From the NCBI RefSeq assembly GCF_029962835.1, contig NC_080581.1:23078001-23142000 (forward strand): a stretch of DNA of 64,000 nucleotides, given 5' to 3'. Source of the stretch: Magnolia sinica. Its lineage: Eukaryota > Streptophyta > Magnoliopsida > Magnoliales > Magnoliaceae. Made by a program: the position numbers and the translations under genes. Within the stretch, counting starts at the first letter, position 1. Every line of letters starts with the position of its first letter. Of this stretch, positions 45,090 through 57,299 are shown in pieces. A model generated the notes under the pieces. The model was not told where the DNA came from. It saw only the letters and a program-made list of their open reading frames with translations, and made no database searches.

Positions 45090-48000
45090 TGTAACGCCTT
45101 GAAAATTGGGGGTCGAGCATAGACTCAACTCTCGAGTTCATAACATCACTTATGCAACATAGATAATGATGATTAAATGTTGTCCATATTAGTGCCTTAA
45201 ACATGAATGAGATTATACCAAAACAACATATCATACTCCAGAGGCAATTAAAGTACGCTAGCGGAAGACTGTGATATGCATATAAACTGTACAAAAATAA
45301 TAGTAAGCCCTCATAGTATGACTATCGCTAGGTTAAGCAGTTACAAGTTTAATACAAAAATATGTAAAAATCAGAAAGTGTAATATTCTCTATCCAAAAA
45401 CCCTATAGCCCTGTCAACGCAAGTCCAGGTCTACATAGACCCGCCAGAGAGTTGCATATAGGAGAACTCCTCCTCATCATCGTAATAGTCCGGCTCTGCC
45501 TCATAAGCATCGCCATCACTTGCAGTTAAGATAGAGTCTGGTTGGTGTTTTAAAACACTGTCCTAGAACGTGAGAGTGAGTGATCAACTCAGTGGAGCTA
45601 TAAGGCAAAGGTTAACATGTTATCAATTCAATCAAGAGTAATGATAAAGCAATACAATCAAGCATCTCTAAGTACTCTGGTTAATATAAAAATGATATCT
45701 ATTAATGATGCATGCCCTCGCTTGCACTCCCTCTGGGATCTTCCTCTTACAGTTGCGGCATGTACCCCTTCCTTTGTGCTCAATACCAACGCCAAAGGCA
45801 TATGCAATGCAGTGCATGAGCGTAATTACTGAGTTCTTATTAGACCTTTTCATATAGCAGGATTGGGAAGCTAAGACACCTCCGTTTATATCATAACCCA
45901 AACATTGATCCATCTAAGGCCGTCAATCCTAGTAGTCACATATGATAGATGGTTGCCAGGTCGCTACGGAGAGGCTCGTCACCGTCAGTGTAGGCTTGGT
46001 TTATACTCTAGTTTATTACGGAAAGTCTCATCACCTCAACGTAGTTTCTAGTGTATGCTCGAGGTCACTACAGGCTTGTCACCTGATCGTAGGCTGACAG
46101 CTCGAATATAGTGTCCCATACCACCATATTCGGCTCACGAGTCTGGGTTGCTCACTAGTTACTACCGGGAGGCTCGTCCCCCCACCGTAGGCCGACAGCT
46201 TGACCACGGTGTCTCATACTACCATGTCCGGCTCATGAGTCTTAGCGGATTGAGGTACCAAGGTTAAATGGGTTTGACACTGGTAAGTTGGTACCTTAGA
46301 TTCAAACAGTAGCGTCCATACATAGTGAACATACATCGGGTCAACCGGGTTGCTTGACAAGCTTGAATGGTATGAGCATACGTCGAGCCGATCGACATAG
46401 AGCGCGTAAGCACTCCATGTGGCCTAACCACTGTTGACTAGCAGCGTACGACTCGGATTCATCGACCGTGTCTGTCGTGGTTAAGCAGTTCAACCACAGT
46501 TCACAGACAATTACCGATTACCTGGGCTACATCGTAGCCCCAATCACATTCCAAACAATAGCATTTACATATAGTATTCAAAACAACATGTGACAACTGA
46601 AATCAGATATAAATCCTACTTGAGCAATTTAACAAACACATACTGCACATATTACCAAACACAGACATTTCATCCATACAACACATAGTAGTAAGATAGG
46701 TTATATAAAGGATACTATAACCATAGTTAAGGAGATTGAGAACCCTATCTCAACACCCTCATCACATACATTTAAACCAGCATTTTCTCATTCAGGCATT
46801 TTATCAAACACTTAGTCTACACATATTACATACATGTAATAAATCAGTTAAAACACATGTTATAACAAATCCTCCTACATAGGAGTTTCGACATGCACAA
46901 CGATCATGTATTAGCAATCAATAATCATAGCAAGCACAAATCATAATTCCATATTCATTTAAACATTTTAACAAACACTTAGAATGCATTTGAAATAGCC
47001 AAGCCTACATATATGTATAATATGTTGAAACATCCTAACTACGCATATGTGATAGCACTCAAGTCTGTCATAAATCATTAACTGACATTGAAAGCCTTGA
47101 AAATCATAACTTAAACATTTATAGTCTGCACCTTTCATCGATAAACGAGTATCAGACTTAGTTTGTATGTCAAGTATCCGTTAACGGCACGACAGCCACC
47201 TATAGCATGAAATAGGTTAGCTATTCCATCACTTACACTATTTAAAACCCTAAAACAGATTAGGGTTAGGTTTTCTTACCTAAGAACGGAGTCGGAATCG
47301 CTGGAATAGCGATGTAGAAGGGTTGATTTAGCCCGTGGAGCGATAGGGAAGGATCCGAGGGACGGTCTCCCACTTTCTCTCTCACTTTCTCTCTCTTTCC
47401 TTCTCTTTTCTCTCTTCTCTCTCCTAGGGTTAGGAATTCGTATGGAATGAGAGAGGGTGGGTTTAGGCCCTTATATAGGCCTATAACTAATAGGAATGGC
47501 CCTAGGGCCATGGTATACTTAGGTTATAGCCAAAGACTGGCCGTTTCGGTCCAACGGAGCACATTTGGAGGCCCCTTTTCCACATGCGGATGAACTTAAG
47601 CTCCCTGACATTAGATCTAGGTCGAGTTAAGTTTTCAGTCCGATCAGATTTACAGATCGACCGCGAGGGACCAGTTTCAGTTCAATGGTCACCGGTACTC
47701 GATCAGGGTCATAAGTACACTGACCTGTGTTGGAAATTTTTCCTGATCCAAGGGTGTAATTGGGTCAGATTTTGATGGTCTGAATCCTTAGATTTGTCTT
47801 GCAAGTGAATGACTCAATTCACTTAAGTTTTAGTTCATTTCCTAAAGATATTCACGTTTCTCACACACTTCACTCCGGGCTGAAATTGTGCATTTCAAGA
47901 TACTATCTGGACTTGATTTCTGAGATGGTAGTCAAGCCTAGCAAAGCGGTCATAACCATATGGTTTCATAGTATTTGAACTTTCGACGTGTGGTATAGGT

Positions 48001-48257
48001 CCGATACGGAGTTTCGGTGTGCTCCCGAGAGCAACCGAGTTTTAAGATTGATTCTAAGTTTCAGGGTAATGTAGCGTCAACGATTCTACATGTTTTGGGT
48101 CTTGCAGTTCGTATTTAAAGTGATTAGTGCTAATTTCACAGGTAACCTAGTTTAGCTCTTAGTTAATTCTTGTCTAATTTTTAAAGGATTTGGTCCTTTG
48201 TGATTTCTACCTGAGGTGGTACTCGGGTCTTTGTATGGATTTTTCCGAGATGTTACA
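45090..48257 (-). repeat. 5' LTR of the Tekay-type element (3.17 kb)
   Basis: Plus-strand ends TGTAAC and GTTACA, collinear with 20415-23561. The TATA-like box is at 47470-47477 (minus strand). An extra pyrimidine-rich stretch near 47395-47420 accounts for part of the length difference. Confidence 0.92.
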
Positions 48258-48408
48258 GTAGTGTACGCTATAACTCGGGTCGGTTGTAACCCCTTCTATC
48301 TTAATTCAAAATTTGAAAATTTGAAAATTAAAAAAAGTTGGAAAAAAGAAGTTTTTACCACAACAAAAGTTGATCCCTCGAACTTTTCACTTACTAAATT
48401 AGACTTAA

Positions 48409-48731
48409 TGTCATGTGCGTGGGTGTCATTTGTAAGAGTGCACCTGTATTTGATGGTATCCGGACCGAAGATCCAGCTTAGAGAATATTATAACATCACT
48501 CAGCTCATCAAGTAGCTTGTCTATTACAGGGATGAGAAACTTATCCTTCACTGTCTCTTTGTAAGGGCTCGGTAATCAATACATAGGCGCTAACTACCAT
48601 CGGATTTTCTGACCAGTAAGATGGGAGAAGAAAATGGGTTCCGGCTTAGCCGAACTATACCTGATTCAAGCATCTCCTTCACGATTCGCCTTTGGTAATA
48701 GGGGTACCAATAGGGTCTAACGCATACCGGA
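48409..48731 (-). repeat. Left inverted copy of the RT segment
   Basis: On the minus strand it encodes the RT lead-in (YWYPYYQRRIVKEMLESGIV, SPILLVRKSDGS, DYRAL, then [12 protein letters not shown] text). It then jumps to 'aaatgacacccacgcacatg'. It is roughly 88-90% identical to the right copy by eye. Confidence 0.85.
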
Positions 48732-50940
48732 TTCGTACCTTCGCTAAGAGGAATTCTATGATCCTGAGCATGGGGCGATGGCAGTCCCTTGGGCTCCTTG
48801 AAAAAATCACTGAATTCAACCAGTAACGAGTTGATCAGAGGGCCGGCGTCAGATGAGTTGATAGATGTGTTGACCTCAAATTGTGCTGGAGTCGCATTTA
48901 AACTGAAGAGCTGCAAAAGTACACCTTCCCATTCTGTTCTTGAAATCTTCTTAAGTTGCACTTCGCTTATGAGGGACAAATCTGTGGATGATTCCCCTTT
49001 TAGCTGGAGTGGCTTGCCATTTAGGGTGAACTGCATTGATAATTTGGAAAAATCCCATATTATGGGCCCTAATGTCTACAACCAATGGGCCCCTAGGACA
49101 ACGTCACACTCACCAATTGGTAAGATGTAGAAATCTGTTTGGACCGGATTCCCTTGTACAGATATGGTAATGCCTTCACAACGACCCTCACTAACGAGCC
49201 TTTCACCATTAGCCACCATCACTTCAAATCTACCACTTGAGTAAATTGGTAAATTAGCTCTTCGGGCAATTAAGGGATCTAGGAAATTATGAGTGATCCC
49301 AGAATCAACTAATACCACCACTTGTTGGTCCTTCAAGTATCCTTACAGACACATCGTTTGGGGAGCTGGAGCCCCAGTTATTGCATGAAGCGATATCTTC
49401 GGGGTTTCATTGGTGGATACGCCCTGATCATTGTCTTCCCAGGTAACAACTTCCTCAAGAGTAACCTTAGCTTCGTCAACTTATTCAGCACCATTAAGTA
49501 GATACAATTTCTATACCTTGCACTTGTGGCCTGGCGACCACTTGTCGTCGCAGTTATAGCATAATCCATGGTCACGACGCTCCTTCATTTCCGATTGTGT
49601 GAGGTGTTGGATTAATAAGGAGGATTTCCTTGCAATATGGGAGTTGTTGAAGATAGGGGTGTACACGAGCTAAACTAGCTTGGTTAGCTTGCTTGACTCG
49701 ACTCGAAAAAGCTTGATTCGACTCGGTTCGAAGCTGAGTTCGAGCTGATTTTTTGAGCTCGAAAATGAGGAGCCGAGTTTGAGTTGGCCCTAACTCGACT
49801 CAACTCAGATCGAACCCATCTCAAATTAAACTCGGATCAAACCAGTTCGGTGACTCGGTTACTTTGATATTGATGTTGCTTACCAAGTGTTTGATGAAAT
49901 GACTCAAAGAAGTGTGGTTGGTGGCAAGGAAGGTATGTATATGAAACCAACACCCTTTTTTTCTTGATTTTTATGTTGCTTAGAAGGTTCTTAGAAGGTG
50001 TTTGATGAAATACCTGTAAAACCATTGCTGTTGTCTCAGATACAGTGATATTTTGAAGGTGCAGTTCAGGTGTTTGTGAAAATGCTGCAATAGAGAACTC
50101 TACTCGAACTGGCCCAAGCTGTTGACCAAGTAAGCTGAGTTGGTCAGTCAGGCTCGAGGACCGAGCCAAGCTGAGTTCGAGCTGAGGTCAGCTAGTGGCT
50201 GAGCAAGTTGAGATGAGGCCAGCTTGACTCGGTTTGACTTGATGTACACCCCTAGTTGGAGACGGTGGACTAACTTCCATCTGTTCAATTTTATTTGCAT
50301 CTAGTAGTCACCTTCTCTTCTTGTATGAAAGCCAACCTAAATGCTGTAGATAGGGTCGCTGGCTTAAATATTTTAACACTAAGTCAGATGTCATCCTTGA
50401 GACCACTTAAGAAGCAACTGATCATGAAAGATTTGGTCAGCCCCTTCGTTTGGTTTACAAGGATTTCAAACTGGGTTTGGTACTCCTCCACCGAAGTCAC
50501 TTGACGGAGCTTGGTAAGGGTCTCAACCGGATCATCATATGCAGTCGAGCCAAACCGAGTCTCGAGAGCCTTAGCAAAGGAGTCCCAGCTTGTCAGGGCT
50601 CCAGAATTTTCCATCCACTGATACCAAGCAAGATCCTTACCCTCCATGTGAAATGAGGCAACCAGCAACCGGTGTTGGGGAGGGTTTTGATGGTAAGTGA
50701 AGAACTGATGAGCACAATAGAGCGACCCTACCGGATCACTCCCATCGAACCTGGGGAAGTCCAAACAGAGAGCCCTTGTCTGGATTCCAGTAAAGGTGTC
50801 GAGCTGAGGGTTGTTGACTTAGCGGTTCACTGAATCCTCGGGTGAATTCACATGTCCCGTAGCTGTGTTCGGGTTAATGTATCATAGCTGGAAGCAAAGA
50901 CACCCAACTGCTGGTAATGTCATGTGCGTGGGTGCCATTG
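48590..50940 (-). pseudogene. Gypsy gag, protease and RT start, broken
   Basis: Read right to left. Gag: open frame 50384-50764 (MDFPRFDGSDPVGSLYCAHQ, ASFHMEGKDLAWYQWMENSG, ALETRFGSTAYDDP, FLSGLKDDI). The region before the knuckle is interrupted by a hAT MITE. The zinc knuckle near 49500-49560 reads CYNCDDKWSPGHKC. Protease: 49076-49336, VVVLVDSGITHNFLDP with DSG intact, to VVLGAHWL. RT start: 48590-49036, with LPSPHAQDHRIPL and IVKEMLESGIVRLSRNP. The RT ends where the inverted segment jumps to the LTR-end word, so palm, RNase H and integrase are missing. Confidence 0.82.
49654..50254. mobile_element. hAT-type MITE (601 bp) inside the rearranged gypsy insertion
   Basis: The ends are 'taggggtgtacacgagc' and, on the minus strand from the right, 'taggggtgtacatcaag'. 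The 8-bp duplication is GTTGAAGA (49646-49653) against GTTGGAGA (50255-50262). The interior is rich in 'gactcg', 'gagctg' and 'aactcg' words. No coding capacity. Confidence 0.88.
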
Positions 50941-51218
50941 TCACACCAGTTGTCTAATAAAATGGAGGTGCTTTTGTTTGAATAAGTCTAAATGACCGTT
51001 GTTGGGTTTGTTGAGTCAATAAGCAAGATGGGTTGGAACGTGTCTATAGTAGAGAGTTTTTAGGAGGAGGTTATGGAGTTGGTTAAGCTTAATTGAAGTC
51101 TATTTAAGAGGTTTCTGTAAATGTAATAAAAAACAAAAGAAAAAAAGAGAAACAAAAGACTTGTTTTTCCTGGAGGTTTTTTGGCTCCCTTGAAGCAACC
51201 AAGCCGAGCACGTTTCAA

Positions 51219-51556
51219 AAATCGGTATGCATTGGACCCTATCGGTACCCCTATTACCAAAAGGGAGAAATTGAGCGAATCATGAAGGAGATGCTTGAAT
51301 TAGGTATAGTTCGGCCAAGCCAGAGCCCATTTTCTTCTCCCATCTTGCTAGTCCAAAAATCTGATGGTAGTTGGCGCCTATGTGTTGATTACCGAGCCCT
51401 TAACAAAGAGACAGTGAAGGATAAGTTTCCTATCCTTGTAATAGATGAGCTACTTGATGAGCTGAGCAGTGCTACCATATTCTCTAAGCTGGATCTTCGG
51501 TCGGGATGCCATAAAATACGGGTCCACTCTGACAAATGGCACCCACGCACATGACA
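51219..51556 (+). repeat. Right inverted copy of the RT segment
   Basis: The plus-strand frame reads [59 protein letters not shown] and [18 protein letters not shown]. It then jumps to 'aaatggcacccacgcacatg', the same junction as the left copy. Confidence 0.85.
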
Positions 51557-51561
51557 CTTAA

Positions 51562-52594
51562 CCACTTAAGTAAATTATTACTTATATAAAGATATGAATA
51601 TACACACGCACACATTTAGTGTAAGGGTATATGTGAGAAGAGTGAATATGTGAGAAAAAAAGTTTGTACCCTCCAAAATTTGCTACGGTTATTACAGGAA
51701 ATTTTTTTCTTTTGGGTTGGACGGTCATGCTGTGCGTATGTTGGACTATAAAGAATCCAACATCAGCATGTCTTTTGAAAACTTCCTTAGCACGATAGGA
51801 GTCATGTGTGTTGGTGTACATGAGTCATGTGCCTTGTAAGTGATGATTGCCTTTTTGGGTGTAAACGTGCATACTGCTCTAAGTGTGGCTCCTTTTGGTA
51901 GGCTATGTGTTGTTGAGTGATAATTGCTGGAAATCTCTCTTGGTGCAAGTACATTTCACTCTTGTCTTTCATACGAGTGTGTTGACACATGGTGGCCTCT
52001 CATAGGTTGATGTGGACTACACTAAGCCAAATGTAAACAGATTTTTCTCTTCAATACCTCTTCTTTAATCTCTACGTACTTTTAAAAAAAAAAAACTTCT
52101 ATCGAAATTGCATCGCTTTCTTTCATCATGAATACCACATTCATCTCCAGTTTCTAAAACGTGTGATTAGATCCATTGGACTTTAACACATCAAATATGG
52201 TAGAACTTGATCTAACCATCAGAAACAATTGCAACACAAATGTCAACACCAATCCTGTGATGAAAGACTTCTTAGCCAAAGCTCATGCCAATTGTTACAA
52301 AAAAACACCTACACATGATTGATGCAAGCAAAGCAAAATCACAAAAGAAAAGAACCAAATAAAGAACCTAGAGGCCAAAACAAAAATAAAAGAAAAGAGT
52401 TACAATTTAAGATTTGTGGTTAGGCAATATGCCAACATCCATGGAATAGTAACATGAAGCCTTTTTTTTTTTTTCTTTACTAAACAAAGAGAATTAAAAA
52501 TGCAAGGTTTATCTCTCTCACACTCATTTCTGCATAAGAATCCTCATACTAAGAAATACAAAAAAATAATAAAAAAAATGACGCAAGGATGAAC
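51562..52594. other. No recognised gene or repeat family
   Basis: AT-rich sequence with short A/T runs (52082-52094, 52459-52474). Open frames on the minus strand are short and carry no domain that I know. Confidence 0.4.
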
Positions 52595-53301
52595 GTGATG
52601 AGATTGATCACTGTCTTTCTCAAGGATAACTACTCCGAATCCATGGAGCTTCTCTGGACTCCTTATAGAGACTTTTTGAATCCACGAGAAAAAAAGCAAA
52701 GAAAATAGAAAATAAATTCTATAAAATTTGTAATTTGATTGATCAATTAAATAAATGAGTTCACAACCCCATAAATAGGGATACTAAGCCATGAGAGAAG
52801 TTTCGAAATCAAACTATAACTAACACTCATAGAAATCACAACTTACTATAAATAGTAAACTTACTATTTATAGACGACCGTGATTTCCACTAGTGCGCAA
52901 GGTTTTGGGCCAAAAATAGTATCCTATTTGGCTGGCCTTGATGTTCTCCTAATTATTCTACACACTTTTCATATTGGGCGCAACTCCTAAAGTCCAATGG
53001 ATGAAGAGTTATACTCAAACTAAAACTTACTATAAATAGTATAACCGAAAATAAAATGGGAATTCGACTGTCGATCTGATGGTATTTCGCAAATGCGGCG
53101 TGGGCAACCAGCATAGCGGGGTTAGGTGACTAAAGTAGCTTGTTCTACCCCAAAATCATATATGATATGTCTGATAGCTTATTCCATATTGCGAGATACG
53201 CCTGATTTAAGGTATGACAGTTTAGATTAATTACTTCTGTCGTCGACCAAGCCTTTTCTAATATATCTTGGCTATGAAACTGTCCACGGTCGGCTCTATA
53301 T
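52595..53301 (-). repeat. LTR-like repeat, copy 1
   Basis: Aligns with 54411-55085 in the same orientation, from 'tcaaggataactactccgaa' to 'cggctctatat'. Both copies carry palindromes of the form TACTATAAATAGTA and 'actatttata', which look like TATA regions. No flanking duplication was found. I read it as a degraded solo LTR on the minus strand; the orientation is inferred. Confidence 0.55.
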
Positions 53302-53739
53302 AAAAAAACCTTCTCTTTACTTGTATTCCTTGTATATATATAATATCATAAAAGATAACATGGGAAAAATCCCCAGAAAATTAGGCTTACAAGTACATAC
53401 CCATGTATATATGTATGTAAAAGAGAGAGACATCTCCTAAAATGAGAAGTCACCCAGGGCCGCCTCAACAAATGCAAGGGCAACACCGTCTCAAATTATT
53501 CTATGAAAGCTATGTATCATGCGTAAAACGGCTATCATGATTTTTTTTAGATTCTTAATATATAATTACTCCTGAAAGATAATCTTAAAATATCTCTATG
53601 ATATTTTGTATAAAGTATATGTTAACATTTTCATTTAATTTGTTGAATGACCAGTGGATAGTTTTAGATATTATCAACGGCGCGACATCAATCTTGCCAG
53701 TGACGCACTAGAAATTACATGGACCTGAGGATACACGAA

Positions 53740-54010
53740 GGATATGATACCACATGGTATCCTCTACACGTATTTTGTACAAATGGGCCCATATTTTAGT
53801 GATCCAATGATCTTGCTTTGGAACCATGCCCCTGAAATTCTTATAAATTGGTATCTCCTAGCCAACCAATCTTTTAGATATTTTTCTTAATGGACGGTTA
53901 GATTTGTCTATAGGGGAGATCTTTGGCAATGTCCATGCAAGGTGGGCCCAATTTAATTGATATTTAGAAGCACTAAAATATGGCCCCACTTATATGTACG
54001 GAACTCCCAA
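53740..54010. mobile_element. Small fold-back element between the LTR-like copies
   Basis: 'gtacaaatgggcccatattt' (from 53777) pairs with the inverse of 'aaatatggccccacttatat' near 53975. The outer arms are weak; limits approximate. Confidence 0.5.
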
Positions 54011-54410
54011 GGATATATACTATGATATTCTCGAGCAATTAGTCTTGGTCTCGACAGCCATCTACACATTGAAATGTCTCCCATCAGGATTTATATGAAA
54101 CAGAGACAGTTCAGAGACCCATACCATTGTTTTTAGGGCCCTAGAAATTCCGTTTGCAAGTTATCACAACTTCTAGTAAGTTACAATCTCTCTGGGTTGC
54201 GTAGGACATCAATATCATGAAGAAGGTAGGCCTGACAATGAACATTGCCAGACATGAAATCAAGCTAGTCCACTCTTCATATGGGCCACACTGTTGAAAT
54301 CAATGAAAACCAGGTTGTTTGACTCAACATAGAGGTATCACACACCCGGTGAGCGTATCAATCTGATTTTTCATAAGGGCAATCTTCATGGTTGGAGAGA
54401 AGGACATAAT

Positions 54411-55085
54411 GAGGTCAATCACCATCTTCCTCAAACATAACTACTCCAAGTCTATGGAACTTCTCTGGACTACTCTTAGAGATTCCTTCCACAAGGGATG
54501 AAATAGAAATAATTTCTAATAATTTGAAATAAATTGATTGATGATAAAAATAAAATTACAATCCTTTAAATAGTGAACTCAAACCTAAGATGAATTTTCA
54601 GACTCAAAACTCCCTAAAAACTAAAAACATGACTTACCATAAATAGTAGACTACTATTTATACACAGTCATGATTCCTATTAGACTTCGTGGTTTTCGGC
54701 CAAAAATAGTAAGTATTCAATTTGGCCTAATCATGTTATTCTCCTAATTTTTCTAAGCTCTTTTCATATTGTGCGTGACTCTTAAAACTCAAAGGATCAA
54801 AAGATATGATCGAATTGAAACTTACTATTTATAGTAAAAATGAAAATAAAATGGACTTTTGACCGTCGATCTGATGGAATCTCGCAAATACGGCATGGGA
54901 AATCTAGGTTGGTTGGCTAAAGTAGCTTCTCCTATCCTAAAATTATATACGATACGCTGAAAAACTCCCTCTACTTTGTGAGATATGACTATTTTAAGGT
55001 TTTGACGGTCCTGATCACTTCCTCCTTCGATCTGGCCTTTTCTGGTCCATCTTGGCCATGAAAGTGTCTGCAACCACTCTATATC
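54411..55085 (-). repeat. LTR-like repeat, copy 2
   Basis: Same order of words as copy 1: 'cataactactccaagtctat', 'cttaccataaatagtagact', 'ggacttttgaccgtcgatct', 'gtagcttctcctat'. By eye it diverges from copy 1 by roughly a quarter of positions. Confidence 0.55.
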
Positions 55086-56579
55086 AATGGTGAGGCCTAT
55101 CATCTTGCCAATCTTATTGCCTTCGCAAGTGGTATGTTGGTAAAAAAGACATTAGATAATATATCTTTCATGGCTACATGTATTTCTAGCTAAGCAACAA
55201 AATATCTTTCTCCTTCTGCTTTTATCAAAATCAAATATTTCATTTCATATGAAAAAGCTATCTCTTTCTCAGCAATGCTTGTCATGTGTAGTAAGGTTTC
55301 ATTAGATAAGATTAGATTTGATAAATATAAAACTCTTGGATAATATATTAAAATAAAAAAATCCTTTAGATGGACAATTGTTTACCGAACTTGCACTAAT
55401 GGCTATTTTTAAGTTTTACCATCCACTAAATGTCCAGAAATTGCCAAGTTAAGTAAGCAATCATTGCAATTTTTATTCCACGGCATATCCAAAATGAGTC
55501 CGTCAAATCAAACGGTTCTTGCGTATAAAAAATGTCACTGCTAAAGTATATAGATTCTTTTATATCTTAATAGTTCAGGTCTCGATCGACAATGAAAGCT
55601 ATTCCGTGCCGTTTTGGCATCTTAACAGATAATGACACATTTTGGATGTAATCTTGGCCTTACATAAGGGATCAAAATGGTAAGATGTGTCATCTAAGAC
55701 TTTTAAGTCACATAGACAACCTTTTAAAGACATGGTTTTCTATAGATGTGACATTGGATGTTAGATTATCTTAAAGATATTTCCATTTCTATGTCGACAG
55801 CTTGTAATCATCTGATTATTGATGTTTCAAATGTGAGAGCATTACAAGATGTTAAGACAGAAGTATTTAGAAAAACCCAATATAAAACTGATGTAAAAAT
55901 GACATACAAACTCAATCTAGTTCAAGGTTTAAAAATGCAATCAACACCCTTAAAACAACTTGATTAAGTGTTCCTATGTATATAGTTTGGTGGATGGTTG
56001 GGATCATTAGATAAGAATGCCATTAAAAACCATGATCACTTCACCAAGTGTCACACCATGGTTGAAACCGATATGTAGATATTTTCCTCACAGAGAGAAT
56101 ATCAACATGAACATCGGTTGGAACTTTTTAGCCTTTGAATCTGGACCATCCTCCAATTATCCAAACCATTTATATGACTTGTCTCATTTTATATGGCAGA
56201 AAGTAAAAAAATTAAAGCTCTTCATCGGATAATTTCAACTATTTGATAATTTATCTCTTTTGCTTTGAATTAAAATAGTTATTAAAACCTTTGTATGATG
56301 GAAGGGTTGAAATGTTAGTTCAAGAGTCCCCATTCAAAGGGATTCCTATCAAATAAACGGTTTGGGTCACTAAAAATATTCCAAATCTAACGGCTAGAGT
56401 ATGAAGTTTCAATGCATAGCTCAATAATAAACATTCTGCATTTTAACACTAGAGTCCTGAGTCCCAGTGCCCATGGGATCTATTGTAGCTAATTCATATA
56501 GTCCAAAGATTGAATTGTTTGAGCAATCCTAACCTTTGATTCTTGGGACCTCCTTTGTTAAAATGGGACCACCGTTGGA
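55086..56579. other. No recognised gene or repeat family
   Basis: AT-rich with short open frames only (for example 55758-55967 on the plus strand), none with a domain that I know. It may be old intergenic DNA or element remains. Confidence 0.4.
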
Positions 56580-56584
56580 TACTT

Positions 56585-57184
56585 TGTTGGGGATTTGCTC
56601 TGCGGAATCACACAGATCTAGATCTAGGATAGCAATTCAATAGTAACAAGCAATCACAGAAGAATACAGTTTAACGTGGAAAACCCTTGTAGGAAAAAAC
56701 TACGGCATAAAGCGACAGAAATCCACTATGAAAAGAAAATTACAAGAGAGAGGACTTACCAGATTCGAACAACCTCGAATCTCACCCTTACTACACCCTT
56801 TAATTTCCCTAAAATCCTTTTAGAAAGCTTTAGAATTATTTTCCATCATACCTAGAAAAGCCCTAGGGACCCCTATTTATAGTTTAGGCAACTTTTTTTT
56901 GCACCTTGCAAAAGACTGACTCAAATTTTCGCAGTCCACATCAGATTCGGAAACGAATCTGCGTAAATACGACTAGTCGAGCCGAGACTACAACTGGTCG
57001 TAGGACCCCTACGACCGGTCAAGACATCCCCACGATCGGTCGAGCAGCCCGGACACCAAAAATCCCAAGTTGCTGGACTTTGAGTCGAGCGGTGCTCGAC
57101 TAGTCGAGCGGCTCCCACGACCGGTCGTGGCTGACCCACGACCGGTCGAGCAACCCAAAGTCAGATTTAAGACTTTTGACAATA
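56585..57184 (-). repeat. 3' LTR of the minus-strand copia element
   Basis: The plus-strand start is TGTTGG. The other end reads GACAATA, where the 5' LTR has GACAACA. It carries at least six CCGG- or CTAG-centred palindromes, such as 'cacgaccggtcgtg' (57116-57129) and 'ctcgactagtcgag' (57095-57108). Confidence 0.9.
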
Positions 57185-57299
57185 ATCTCCACTAAGTCTT
57201 CAATCTTGAACCGTGTAGCTCCTTGACCTCTTCCCTTATCTCTTAATTGCATCATAGCTTCAATCAACGCTTCTCGTGCACACTCCGTCCTTCTTTTAC

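Larger units (their letters stand above)
20415..48257 (-). mobile_element. Ty3/gypsy chromovirus (Tekay/Del-type), minus strand, host of the nest
   Basis: The outermost element. Its LTRs are 20415-23561 (3') and 45090-48257 (5'). The 16-base primer site is on the minus strand at 45071-45086. Gag, protease, RT, RNase H, integrase and a chromodomain remnant read from right to left. Possible target duplication: GTGGT at 20410-20414 against GTAGT at 48258-48262, one mismatch. Without the Athila-like insertion it would be about 14 kb. The coding part is broken throughout. Assignment to Tekay/Del rests on RNase H and post-integrase motifs. Confidence 0.88.
48409..51556 (-). mobile_element. Rearranged Ty3/gypsy insertion with inverted ends
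   Basis: Bounded by TGTCATGTGCGTGGG on the left and its inverse CCCACGCACATGACA on the right, with a perfect 5-bp duplication CTTAA (48404-48408 and 51557-51561). About 325 bp at each end are inverted copies of one RT segment. Between them, on the minus strand, lie gag, protease and the RT start. The terminal 20-bp word also occurs internally at 50918, next to the gag start, where an LTR-internal boundary would be. No ordinary pair of direct LTRs is present. Confidence 0.78.

Noticed and set aside
55758..56232. Two short plus-strand open frames as a small gene
   Set aside because: Neither has a recognisable domain, splice context or promoter, and base composition matches the AT-rich flanks.
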